This document shows, in pieces, positions 34,287-42,797 of a stretch of DNA of 64,000 bases. Position numbers and translations under genes: made by a program. Source of the stretch: CAZWSX01 sp964636985 (GTDB lineage: Bacteria; Planctomycetota; Planctomycetia; Pirellulales; Pirellulaceae); the NCBI GenBank assembly GCA_964636985.1, contig CAZWSX010000020.1, forward strand, positions 62,001-126,000, written 5' to 3'. The first letter of the stretch is position 1. Every line of letters begins with the position of its first letter. Below the pieces are notes generated by a model, which was not told the origin of the DNA, made no database searches, and saw only the letters and a program-made list of their open reading frames with translations.

Positions 34287-36182
34287 ATGGACCCTGTCCT
34301 TAACTTCGACGACCGCGTCACGTGCCTTCCTGTGGTCCACGGATCGGGCGACTGTGCGTACGAAGTGCGTCGGATGCTCCTCGAATATCCCTTCGATTGC
34401 CTGGCCGTTCCGCTCCCCCCATCGTTCAAGAAACTGGTCGAGCAAGCTGTCGATCGGCTACCGCAGCCGGCGGCCGTGGTTCAGAAGGTCAGGCGTGATT
34501 TCACAGGTGGCTCGGGAGACCAGCCCGACGCGGAAGCGAGTTATGTTCCGATCGATCCTTGCCAGCCTGTCATCGCGGCGATTCGCGTGGCGTTTTCCGA
34601 ACATAAGCCAGTCTCGTTTATTGATTTGGAAACGAATCGCTTCGAAGTCGTCGCGTCGGCGATGCCCGATCCCTACGCGCTCAAAAAGGTTCCGTTGGCA
34701 AAGTTCAACGCCGCCCTGCTGCCTGCCGTGGGACCGTTGCCCGAAGGCCAGCCAACCGACCGCATTCGCTGCATGGCCATGCGTCTGCATCAGTTGGCTC
34801 GGCGGTACGAGAAGGTTGTCTTTCTGTGCAGCGTGCTCGAATGGCCTTGGGTTCGCCAGGCATATCAGCAACTCGCGGCCGATCAAACCGAATGGGAATT
34901 GCCCGAGGACGAGGAAGTCGAGGCGCCCGTTGCCTGCGACGTGAAGCCCGAGACGCTGATGTTCTTGCTCGGCGAATTGCCCTTTATCACGAGTCTCTAC
35001 GAACGGGCCAATGCCGAACTGGAAAACGACGACAACGTGTCGATCGACGGCGTGAAGGAACTGCTACTCGCTGCGCGCGATGCTTACAACGACGAATTCA
35101 AGCAACGGGCCCGCAAGATCACGCCCCATTTGCTGCGGTGCATGCTGCGATACTCGCGGAACTTATCGCTCATCGAAAGCCGGATGACGCCCGACCTGTA
35201 CACGCTAGTGATCGCGGCGCAGCAAACCGCCGGCGACTCGTACGCGCTGCACGTCGCCGAACTGGCCGCGAAGTACCAGTTCGGCGAGAAACGGATTCAC
35301 ACGCTCCCCGTCGCGGGAACGCTGCAAATGGGGATCGACCAGGGACGTTTCACTGGTGGCCCATTACACGACGAAGTCGTCACCATGGTAAGCCGCTTGC
35401 CGGGACCGCCGATGGTTTGGCGGTCGTGCGAACTCAAACGCCGTCCCCACACCGACGAGCAGCGGAAGTGGGAAATGAAGTGGAATCCCTACTCGCAGTG
35501 CAGTTGGCCGCCCGAGGATCTCTCGATCGAGCGTTTCCGCGAGCACGTTTTCCAAAAGGCCCGCGCGGCCATGGGCCAGGACCTGGCACGGACTGAGAAA
35601 TTCACAACCAGCGTGCAGGACGGAATCGACGTTCGCGATACGCTGCGGCATTGGCACGAAGGGGACATCTACGTCAAAGTAATTCCCCCGACCCGCGGGC
35701 GACTCGACGCGGCCGTGATGCTGTTCGATTCACCGGCTGATCCGCGCGACTATCCCTACCGGATGACCTGGCACTCGGAATTCGAGTGGGAGTCGACGCT
35801 CGTGTTCTTCGCGACTCAATGGCAGAACCAGGTCGTCGGGCCAGGGATCGCGCGCTCGAACTATGGCGGGTGCATGATGCTCTATCCGCCGACGCCCATT
35901 AACGAAGTGTGGCGCGATCGCGAATTCGATTTCGTCGACACGCTCGAAGAGCGACTAATTGCCGCGGCCTGCCGTTACGCCCGCAGCAAGCAAGTGGCGA
36001 TCCTCTCAGCTTATCCGCCAGGCGGCGCATGGCGCAAGTTGGCCAAACGCTTTGGCAAGCAACTTGTCCATTTGCCATTGTCAAGCTTTAGCGATGCGAC
36101 GATCCAGCAGCTGCGCACGTTTCATGTGCTCAATGGAAAACAAGTGCGAAGTTACGCGCAAGAGTTCATTCGCAAGTCGTGA
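34287..36182 (+). CDS. Large hypothetical protein, possible TraB/ChaN-like N-terminus
   Basis: 631 residues, no firm family. The opening (CLPVVHGSGDCAYEVRRMLL, then FDCLAVPLPPSF) recalls the His-Gly start and 'whom to blame' loop of the TraB/ChaN/EreA/DUF5682 superfamily, but the other motifs were not confirmed. The central part (about 225-330) is helical and the C-terminal third holds DAAVMLFDSPADPRDYPYRM and ARYSKQ-type helical segments with LEERLIAAACRYARSKQVAI. No signal peptide or membrane helix. It follows the alpha/beta hydrolase by 98 bases and ends 9 bases from a convergent gene. Codon use matches its neighbours. Presence in the same run as the ligase cluster is the only functional hint. 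Confidence 0.6.
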   Translation: MDPVLNFDDRVTCLPVVHGSGDCAYEVRRMLLEYPFDCLAVPLPPSFKKLVEQAVDRLPQPAAVVQKVRRDFTGGSGDQPDAEASYVPIDPCQPVIAAIRVAFSEHKPVSFIDLETNRFEVVASAMPDPYALKKVPLAKFNAALLPAVGPLPEGQPTDRIRCMAMRLHQLARRYEKVVFLCSVLEWPWVRQAYQQLAADQTEWELPEDEEVEAPVACDVKPETLMFLLGELPFITSLYERANAELENDDNVSIDGVKELLLAARDAYNDEFKQRARKITPHLLRCMLRYSRNLSLIESRMTPDLYTLVIAAQQTAGDSYALHVAELAAKYQFGEKRIHTLPVAGTLQMGIDQGRFTGGPLHDEVVTMVSRLPGPPMVWRSCELKRRPHTDEQRKWEMKWNPYSQCSWPPEDLSIERFREHVFQKARAAMGQDLARTEKFTTSVQDGIDVRDTLRHWHEGDIYVKVIPPTRGRLDAAVMLFDSPADPRDYPYRMTWHSEFEWESTLVFFATQWQNQVVGPGIARSNYGGCMMLYPPTPINEVWRDREFDFVDTLEERLIAAACRYARSKQVAILSAYPPGGAWRKLAKRFGKQLVHLPLSSFSDATIQQLRTFHVLNGKQVRSYAQEFIRKS

Positions 36183-36191
36183 TCGGGCGAG

Positions 36192-37685
36192 CTACTTTGC
36201 GGTAGCGGAGTTGTCCGCCGACTCTGCGACATTGCCGAAAGTCTTATTGACCCACGGCTGCAATCGCGGGGCGTATAAGTACGCCGAGGGAAGCATATTT
36301 CCCTGTTCGCTCGGGCCATTGAATTGAGCTCCCATAAAACTTGCGGTGGTCGCCAAGAACACATGGGTTGCCAGAACCACCGCAAGGATCGCTCGTTGCC
36401 AGGCGAGGGCGGGCCACGTTTCGAGAGCTACCGCGAGAAACAGATACAACATCGGTAAAGCGGCCGCGAGATAGCGCACTTGCGACGATAATCGAAGCGC
36501 CAAGACGCCCCCCACGAACAGCGCCACCAGCAAGATGAATCCTCGTTCGCGGCCATGCAGTACGTCTCGCGCCAGAATCGTCCAAAAAAGTGGATGGCAA
36601 AGCAACAGCAACACCGGAACGAGAAGAAGCGTTTCAACCGCAAACAGTGCCAACGTCCGGCCTTCTTGTCCCTTCAAGAACGACAGCAACAATTCCCGTT
36701 GGCTCTCGTCCGGCAGGTCTTCGACCGACTCCGGCGAGGGCTGGTTGATGACATCAGGCGACAAGGTCCCAAATCGCCAATAGACGCGTGCGTAATGGGA
36801 TAGCCCAATGGTCAGCAATGTCACGGCCGCGACCACGACAAACGCCCACCACCACTTGGGAAGCGATTGAAGGGTTTGGAGCGAAGAAGGTTTTTCTTCG
36901 CCCTTGGTCGCCTCGCGCCACCGCCGAAACACATCAAACCAAGGCACGGCCAGGAAGCATGGCGCCAGAACGATCCCGTTGTAGCGAATGTTCATCGCGG
37001 CCAGTCCTGCAATCAGCCCCATCGCGAACACCCACCGAGAACCGGTCTGAAGTGACTCGCACAGGAGCGCAAAGGCGATGAGTGCCAGCAGTCCCAAAAG
37101 CCCGTCATGGTGCCAACGGACAGTCGAAAAAGTAGTAATCGGGCAAACGACCACCGCGATCAACACAACGATCGATGCGAACGGGGGCGTTTCCCATCGC
37201 CGAAGAAGCCGGGCCAATACCAGCAACGCGGAAATCCGAACCAGGATCGCGAACGCAAACGCCGCAACGGTGACCTCGGGCGGCGTCAAGGGCGCGGGCA
37301 ACGGGCTAATCCGCGTTGGCAAGATGCCAAAGCTGCGCATCAGAACGCTTTGCAGGCCGACCTTCACGCTCCACGGCTCGATGGCCATGCCCGTTTTCAA
37401 AACGAGCGGATAAAGAGGTGGATGAAAGAATAAATCGTGCCGGTAGCACGTGTACGGAAACTGTTTGATCTGCGGATCGTCTTGGGTGGTGTAGTGGGAT
37501 AGATCCCATTTCATCTCCCGCGCCAAGGTCGAGTACACGGCCTCGTCCCCATCCGTGTGCCGGGTGTAAAGCATCGTGACGTGCTGCAAGATCGTCACTG
37601 CGATGGCAATCGCCACCGCAACGGGAGGTATGCCGACCGTTCGCGTCGGCTTCGGAGCATCGATTGCTTTTCCCCTCGTGCTCAT
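36192..37685 (-). CDS. GT-C type membrane glycosyltransferase (ArnT/GT39-like)
   Basis: 497 residues from MSTRGKAIDAPKPTRTVGIP. The ATG (complement of 37683-37685) overlaps the stop of the upstream gene as ATGA, which settles the start and implies translational coupling. The first membrane helix is followed by HTDGDEAVYSTLAREMKWD, with the acidic pair of the DxE/DE-Y loop that defines lipid-linked-sugar GT-C enzymes such as ArnT. About ten more membrane helices follow, for instance WVFAMGLIAGLAAMNIRYNG and ILVALFVGGVLALRLSSQV. Such enzymes move a sugar from a polyprenyl carrier to an acceptor on the outer face of the membrane. The acceptor is unknown. Confidence 0.82.
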   Translation of the reverse strand: MSTRGKAIDAPKPTRTVGIPPVAVAIAIAVTILQHVTMLYTRHTDGDEAVYSTLAREMKWDLSHYTTQDDPQIKQFPYTCYRHDLFFHPPLYPLVLKTGMAIEPWSVKVGLQSVLMRSFGILPTRISPLPAPLTPPEVTVAAFAFAILVRISALLVLARLLRRWETPPFASIVVLIAVVVCPITTFSTVRWHHDGLLGLLALIAFALLCESLQTGSRWVFAMGLIAGLAAMNIRYNGIVLAPCFLAVPWFDVFRRWREATKGEEKPSSLQTLQSLPKWWWAFVVVAAVTLLTIGLSHYARVYWRFGTLSPDVINQPSPESVEDLPDESQRELLLSFLKGQEGRTLALFAVETLLLVPVLLLLCHPLFWTILARDVLHGRERGFILLVALFVGGVLALRLSSQVRYLAAALPMLYLFLAVALETWPALAWQRAILAVVLATHVFLATTASFMGAQFNGPSEQGNMLPSAYLYAPRLQPWVNKTFGNVAESADNSATAK

Positions 37686-39073
37686 GGTTGGCCCGCCGCT
37701 TCCTGTGGGGATATCTTGCTGATCGGCGGATACCGTTGGAGCCACGGTCGCAGCATGTATGCCGGTGCAGGCGTCACGTAGGCAGGCTCGGCAATGAGCG
37801 TCGCGGCGGGAATGCAGCCCGCTATCTGAAAGAAGAGGGTCACCACCGCCAGTCCACCCGCCCAACTTCGCCACGGGACGGAGCATCGCACATAACAAGC
37901 GACCATCGCGGGCGCGAGCATTGCCGCCCAGAGTGAGCAAAAACGAAGTTGGTAGCATCCTCCCCAAAGCCATCGAAGCGAGAAGTCGACGAAGATGGCC
38001 AACACGGTCATGATGATCCAATTGTCGCCCACTCTTCGGTCCTTCTCGTCGCCGGCAAGCATCGCCCGAATTTGGGGCACAACTGCTAACAGCGCGACCA
38101 CGACGGGCGCGGTGGCAAGCCATTCCGGAATCAGCTGCCAGGCAGGGCGGCGAAACGTGATGCGGAACATCCCCACAGCGAGCGAGTCGTCCGCGGCGGG
38201 CGCTTCATCGGCGGGGCTGCCGTACAGGCGGAAGATTTCGCTTGGCCCAATCGCGGCCAGAAGGCGGATGTAGTGCCACCCCGACATCGCAAGTGCGATC
38301 GCCAGAAAGATCCACAATGGTCGGAGCGACAAGGAGTGGATCTTTTCATGGCGCACTTGGTTAAAGGTCAGGACATACGTAAGTCCAGCCAGCGGAACGA
38401 TCCAAAGCGCGCTGGTATGCGTCAAGAGCGCAAAGCCACCGATGATTCCCGCGGCGACTCCAATTGACCAATGTGATTCATCGCTGGCCGTCAAAAGAAG
38501 CAACGCCGCGATTCCCAAATACGCGGCGATTCCTTCGGCGCGCAACCATACCGTAGAGGCGACCAAGATCGGACAGACAGCAATCGTGACGATCGCCAGG
38601 CCACTTGGAAGGACACCGTATCCTTGGGCTCGGCACCAGCGAGCCACCGCGGCGATGTAGACGAACAATGCGACCGCATGCAGTAGATACGCTGCACTCT
38701 GGCACGCCGCGGTGCGGCGCATCTCGTTTTCCTTGTTCGCCGCGCCGGCAGAGTCGGCAAACACCTTCAGAACAGCAAAATAGCCAGGCGGTTGTGGATA
38801 GACGTTCGCCTGATACACGTCGAAAGGAAGATTCTCGGCGGCAGTTCCACGCGTGGTGTAGGTGGAAGGGCTCAACGACAAGTTCTCGACGAGGGCGCGG
38901 TTTCCGATGCCCTCGACGTCAATCATGGGATTGACCCAGACCGTAGGAGCAACAGCAACGATCCCCAGGGTCCAAGCCAGAACGCAAACGATCGGCCACG
39001 TGATCAGCGATGCGCCGGCAGGAGGCGAAGGTTGGGGCCGATTCGCATCCTGCGATGTCGCCTTCCCGTTCAT
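37682..39073 (-). CDS. GT-C-like polytopic membrane protein, coupled partner
   Basis: 463 residues from MNGKATSQDANRPQPSPPAG; a longer start at 39232 is rejected as it runs into the shikimate-dehydrogenase-like gene. It has about ten membrane helices (WPIVCVLAWTLGIVAVAPTV at 26-45, LLHAVALFVYIAAVARWCRA, SIGVAAGIIGGFALLTHTSA). The first loop has NPMIDVEGIGNRALVENLSL in the position of the GT-C acidic loop, but only one clear acidic pair, so activity is less certain than for its neighbour. Its stop overlaps the start of that neighbour by four bases (ATGA). The two probably act together in building a surface glycan. Confidence 0.75.
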   Translation of the reverse strand: MNGKATSQDANRPQPSPPAGASLITWPIVCVLAWTLGIVAVAPTVWVNPMIDVEGIGNRALVENLSLSPSTYTTRGTAAENLPFDVYQANVYPQPPGYFAVLKVFADSAGAANKENEMRRTAACQSAAYLLHAVALFVYIAAVARWCRAQGYGVLPSGLAIVTIAVCPILVASTVWLRAEGIAAYLGIAALLLLTASDESHWSIGVAAGIIGGFALLTHTSALWIVPLAGLTYVLTFNQVRHEKIHSLSLRPLWIFLAIALAMSGWHYIRLLAAIGPSEIFRLYGSPADEAPAADDSLAVGMFRITFRRPAWQLIPEWLATAPVVVALLAVVPQIRAMLAGDEKDRRVGDNWIIMTVLAIFVDFSLRWLWGGCYQLRFCSLWAAMLAPAMVACYVRCSVPWRSWAGGLAVVTLFFQIAGCIPAATLIAEPAYVTPAPAYMLRPWLQRYPPISKISPQEAAGQP

Positions 39074-39105
39074 AGCGATCCGCCTCGACGAACTTCTTGC
39101 ACCGC

Positions 39106-40002
39106 TTAGATGCCCAAAAACTCTTCCAGGGCCTCGCGCATGATATCGCGTGGTGCTTCGGCCTTCGTCCACTTTTGTAAGACCGCGACGGTTTGTTCGA
39201 GCAGAATCGCCAGCCCGTCGACAGTACGGCAACCATGTTGAGCTGCGTCGCGCATCAGCTTGGTTTGCGGAGGGTTACCAGCAGCATCGATCACCACCGC
39301 CGAAGGAGCTAATCGTCCCAGGACGACAGGCACCCTCGCTTCCAAATCGCTCGCGCCGATCGTCGTAGCATTGAATACGAAGGCCACGTCCCGATCCAAG
39401 TCGAAATCGCCGACCCAAATATCAAGTTGGGACTTCACCTGCAATTCGTTTGAAACGAAGTCGGCGAGTTCCTGCCCACGGCCAGGATGCCTGGCGACGA
39501 TTGTGATCTCTCCCACTTTGGCGTCGGCCAACGCAGCCGCGAGAGAACGGGCCATTCCTCCACTCCCCAAGATCACTGCACGCTTGCCTGCGAACAAGGA
39601 TGCGTCGCCTACCGTGGCCAGAACGCTTCGCCCCAACAGACAATCGCCGACGAACTTTTCGTCGTTTCGAATGACAAAGTCGACCCGCCCCGAGCGCTGA
39701 GCGAGAGGCGTCAGCTCATCAAGGAGCGTCACGATGCCCGATTGGAGACTGCCTGCCGGATGGATGCCGCGAAAACCAAAGGCCTTGGCACCGCGGACAG
39801 CATCGGCCAATTGGTCGCTTGCGACCTGAAACGTGAGACAGCGCCAGTCGTCGAGTGCCAGGTGGGTCAGAGCTTTCTCGACGACGTATTGCAAAGGATT
39901 TCCGGCGACGACGTCTCCCAGACAGCAAACAACTTCTTGAAGACCGGCCGATGTCACGCAAGGGTTCCTTGAGGCATTAATTCCCGGCCTCCAGCGTAAC
40001 AT
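39106..40002 (-). CDS. Shikimate-dehydrogenase-like protein lacking the catalytic Lys and Asp
   Basis: 298 residues from the ATG complementary to 40000-40002; an alternative TTG at 40062 overlaps the photolyase stop as TTGA and would add 20 residues. The NAD(P)-binding half is clear (AVILGSGGMARSLAAALAD, then EITIVARHPGRGQELA, FVFNATTIGA, VVIDAAGNPPQTKLMRDAA). The N-terminal half aligns in length to AroE but has lost its signature residues: RGIHPAGSLQ stands where NVTxPxK is expected, so the catalytic lysine is absent, GRVDFVI replaces GAVNTV, and DCLLGRS replaces NTDxxG. It is therefore unlikely to be an ordinary shikimate dehydrogenase. It may bind another small molecule, or be a degenerate paralogue. 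Confidence 0.8.
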   Translation of the reverse strand: MLRWRPGINASRNPCVTSAGLQEVVCCLGDVVAGNPLQYVVEKALTHLALDDWRCLTFQVASDQLADAVRGAKAFGFRGIHPAGSLQSGIVTLLDELTPLAQRSGRVDFVIRNDEKFVGDCLLGRSVLATVGDASLFAGKRAVILGSGGMARSLAAALADAKVGEITIVARHPGRGQELADFVSNELQVKSQLDIWVGDFDLDRDVAFVFNATTIGASDLEARVPVVLGRLAPSAVVIDAAGNPPQTKLMRDAAQHGCRTVDGLAILLEQTVAVLQKWTKAEAPRDIMREALEEFLGI

Positions 40003-40058
40003 CGCCGCACCGCCACGCAAACGCAAGATAGTAGTTCGGCGGCGGAAAACTTCGATTC

Positions 40059-41558
40059 TCAACCTTCCTCGCGCAGCAGCGGCCGCGAGTCATCCTCCCC
40101 GAAACGCGACAAATAGCCTTTCATTCGCAGCTTCTTAACGGTGCTGTCGCTGGTCATGTACCGGACCGAACCGTAGATCGGCCGGACCGGGGCCCACGGG
40201 CGATCGTAACGCCCAAGCACCCAGAAAATGCCGCTGTAACTATTCGGATCGCGGCCGTCTAGCGCGTACTTATTGTTGAGCTCGATCATGATTTTCAGTG
40301 CCTTCTGCGGCGTCGCCGACCACTCCAAAATCTTCTTTCCCCACAACATTCGCAGGTAGTTCTGCAATCGGCCCGTCTCGCGCAGTTCCCGCTGAGCTGC
40401 GTTCCACACGGGATCGTGCGTCTCGCCTTTCTCAAACTCCGAAAGATCGTAGTCGTATTTACGAGAATCGTCGGCGTGCTCCTTCAGGGTCGTCTTCGCC
40501 CAATCGGGTAACGAATCGAAGTGGTCGTAGTTCGATTCGCGGTGGCACATGTTGAAGCCAATTTCGCGCCAAACCAAGAGTTCCTCCATAAAAGCGTCGA
40601 ACGCCGGACTCGCGCCCCACCATCCTTCGCGCTTGCCATGCACCTCGCCTGTCATGTCCGTTCGTTTCCACCCGTCTGCCTTTGCGATCGCGGCTAGAAC
40701 TTCGTGCGCGGAGAGATGACCAAAATGCAAATACGGTGATAGCCCGCTGGCGACATCGTCGTCCGGGTGATTGCGATCTTCGGCGTAGCGATCGTAACCC
40801 TCGCGTACCCACCGATTGAGGTGCAACCGGCCTGCATGCGCGCCTCCCACGATCTCGCTCATCGATACGGAGTGATCGATCGCGAACTCAGACAGATCGA
40901 GCTTCTCGCGCGTGAGGCTCTCCACTTTTTCGGCAGGCCATCGCTTAAGAATCTCCTTTGGCAGGTGCGCCTCGGGAAGGGAGAGGCCAGAACCTGGCTG
41001 AGGCTTCGGGTAAGCGTCCAAGTGCGGCCGAAGATGCTTCTGCAGCCATCGCCGAAAAGAATGCGCAACCGTAAACGTCTGCTCGGCGGCTCGCATCGGA
41101 AGGAGACCATTCCCGTCGATGGCCTCCACTAATACCGGCGAATGTTTGGCGGCCGCTGCCACCATGGCCGGCAAGAAGAAGCACGGATAGTCGTCGGCGA
41201 CAATAACGCAGGCGTGCTTCGCAAGTGCGGCCAGCAGCCCCTTACCATCACTGTTCGAACGTTCCAGGAACGGGTAGTAAGCGATCGGCGTGTCAGCCAA
41301 TCCCTTGGCGTTGTCGATCATCCCGTCGATCACAAATCGATGCAGGCGGTCGCTGGCCCAGCGGTAGCCAGTTCGTAGTGCCTCGAAAACGATCAGCGGT
41401 TTAGAGAGTTCGGTAGCATGTTCGATTGCCCGCTGCAGACTAAAATTCCAGCTCGTTCTGCGAAAGGCGGTCATCCAGTAAAGGACGTAGTCGCCATCGG
41501 CCCGGATTTCCCGCTTGTTGGCCGCGCGAATGCGAATTTTGGGCACTACCGATTTCAT
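40059..41558 (-). CDS. Deoxyribodipyrimidine photolyase / cryptochrome, class II type
   Basis: 499 residues. Photolyases bind FAD and use light to split pyrimidine dimers. N-terminal alpha/beta part with GDYVLYWMTAFRRTSWNFSL at 18-37 and KPLIVFEALRTGYRW; FAD domain with SGLSPYLHFGHLSAHEVLAA, RREIGF-type segment LVWREIGFNMCHRES, and the strongest class II block near the C-terminus, ALDGRDPNSYSGIFWVLGRY followed by DRPWAPVRPIYGSVRYM. The ATG complementary to 41556-41558 fits. A diverged cryptochrome-like role cannot be excluded without checking the class II tryptophan relay. It is encoded immediately upstream of, and perhaps coupled to, the AroE-like gene. Confidence 0.85.
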   Translation of the reverse strand: MKSVVPKIRIRAANKREIRADGDYVLYWMTAFRRTSWNFSLQRAIEHATELSKPLIVFEALRTGYRWASDRLHRFVIDGMIDNAKGLADTPIAYYPFLERSNSDGKGLLAALAKHACVIVADDYPCFFLPAMVAAAAKHSPVLVEAIDGNGLLPMRAAEQTFTVAHSFRRWLQKHLRPHLDAYPKPQPGSGLSLPEAHLPKEILKRWPAEKVESLTREKLDLSEFAIDHSVSMSEIVGGAHAGRLHLNRWVREGYDRYAEDRNHPDDDVASGLSPYLHFGHLSAHEVLAAIAKADGWKRTDMTGEVHGKREGWWGASPAFDAFMEELLVWREIGFNMCHRESNYDHFDSLPDWAKTTLKEHADDSRKYDYDLSEFEKGETHDPVWNAAQRELRETGRLQNYLRMLWGKKILEWSATPQKALKIMIELNNKYALDGRDPNSYSGIFWVLGRYDRPWAPVRPIYGSVRYMTSDSTVKKLRMKGYLSRFGEDDSRPLLREEG

Positions 41559-41765
41559 TTTTGTTGATGCGTCGATGTTGGCGACGGAATTGCTACCAAG
41601 CGAGGTGAGTCCCCTTCCCGGTGGCGGGAATCGAATTTGCCGGTTAGAACGTGAGGGCGACGAGCAAAAAAGCCTAACGTGATCTTGACCGTCAAAGGTC
41701 GGCTTGGATCACCAGCTTAAGCACCTCACTGGAAAAATCGCGAACAGGCTTTGGGAGTCATTGCC

Positions 41766-42575
41766 GTGAATTTTCGCCAAGTCTTGATCGGTGATTGCGT
41801 TATCAACACGCTGGATGTTGACTCCGGCGAGTCCCTTCCCGTGCTGGTGCTCGTTCATGGATTCCCCCTCGATCATACGATGTGGACCGGGCAGATTTTG
41901 GGGCTTTCGCAGCAAGCGCGGATCGTCGCCATCGATCTGTGCGGGTTTGGACGCAGCTCGAGCGCCTCGGGAACGCTCTCGATGGAACGATTGGCTCGCG
42001 ACATCGCCACCGTCCTGAACGACTTCGGAATCACCCAGCCGGTGACCTTGTGCGGTCTTTCGATGGGCGGCTACGTGGCCTTCGCGTTTTGGAAGCAGTT
42101 TGCCCGTCGACTGGAAAAGCTGGTTCTGTGCGATACGCGGGCAGTGGCCGACGCGCCAGCCGCCGCGGAGAAGCGGTTGGCCTCTGCGACACGGCTGGAA
42201 AAAGAAAACGATATCAAGTTCCTGGCTGACGACCTTCTGCCGAAACTATTTGGCGAAACAACCCGCACCGATCGCCCTGGTCTCATCGAAGCAACTCGAT
42301 CGGTCATCTTGGCCACAAATCCTCGCAGCGCGGCAGCCGCTCAACGCGGCATGGCCGAGCGTCCCTCGTACGAGTCCCAATTAGGCAAAATCAACGTTCC
42401 GACGCTGGTAATCTGCGGTGAGCACGATGCCATCTCGCCTGCCGCAGAAATGCGCGGTTTCGCCAAGTTGCTGCCGCAAGGACGCTACGTCGAAATTCCC
42501 GGCGCCGGACATATGTCGCCGCTAGAACAGCCAGCAGCCTTCAACGCCGCGCTGGAAGCCTTTTTAAAGGGCTAG
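41766..42575 (+). CDS. Alpha/beta hydrolase
   Basis: 269 residues from the GTG at 41766 (MNFRQVLIGDCVINTLDVDS). This start is chosen because GGGAG at 41753-41757 lies 8 bases before it; a TTG at 41751 would have no such site. The alpha/beta hydrolase motifs are complete: LVHGFPLDHTMW (oxyanion loop), IDLCGFGRSS, nucleophile elbow CGLSMGGYVAFAF, acid in VICGEHDAISP, and histidine in IPGAGHMSPLEQP. The pattern is that of 3-oxoadipate enol-lactonase-like or esterase-like members, but the substrate is not evident. It has no signal peptide. It stands alone between the photolyase (divergent) and the ABC transporter genes. Confidence 0.87.
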   Translation: MNFRQVLIGDCVINTLDVDSGESLPVLVLVHGFPLDHTMWTGQILGLSQQARIVAIDLCGFGRSSSASGTLSMERLARDIATVLNDFGITQPVTLCGLSMGGYVAFAFWKQFARRLEKLVLCDTRAVADAPAAAEKRLASATRLEKENDIKFLADDLLPKLFGETTRTDRPGLIEATRSVILATNPRSAAAAQRGMAERPSYESQLGKINVPTLVICGEHDAISPAAEMRGFAKLLPQGRYVEIPGAGHMSPLEQPAAFNAALEAFLKG

Positions 42576-42699
42576 GCGCCTCCCGCATTTCGTCTTTGCG
42601 CATGTCGTTGCATTTCGCGCCCGCTCGCCGCTAGGCAAGGGAATACGGCAGCGGCAGAGGTTCAAATTTGGGGCGGCACTCTTTACCCAGCCCTCCTAG

Positions 42700-42722
42700 A
42701 CCACCCGCTGGGGTGGTTTGTG
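42700..42722 (+). terminator. Terminator-like hairpin before the ABC transporter genes
   Basis: accaccc (42700-42706) pairs with gggtggt (42711-42717) around gctg, followed by ttgtg. It lies 125 bases after the hydrolase stop and 76 bases before the ABC ATPase start. The T tract is short, so termination may be partial. The 222-base gap it sits in has no gene. Confidence 0.5.
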
Positions 42723-42797
42723 CTAATGACGGTAGCGGTTCCCTGGTCTATATTGAGGCGTTTAAGCATGCATCTCAAACTCTCAAGGAACGCGTTA

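Noticed and set aside
41610..41660. tRNA-like piece (gggaatcgaat) beside a GC-rich stretch
   Set aside because: The T-arm does not pair and no anticodon or acceptor stem can be built around it on either strand.
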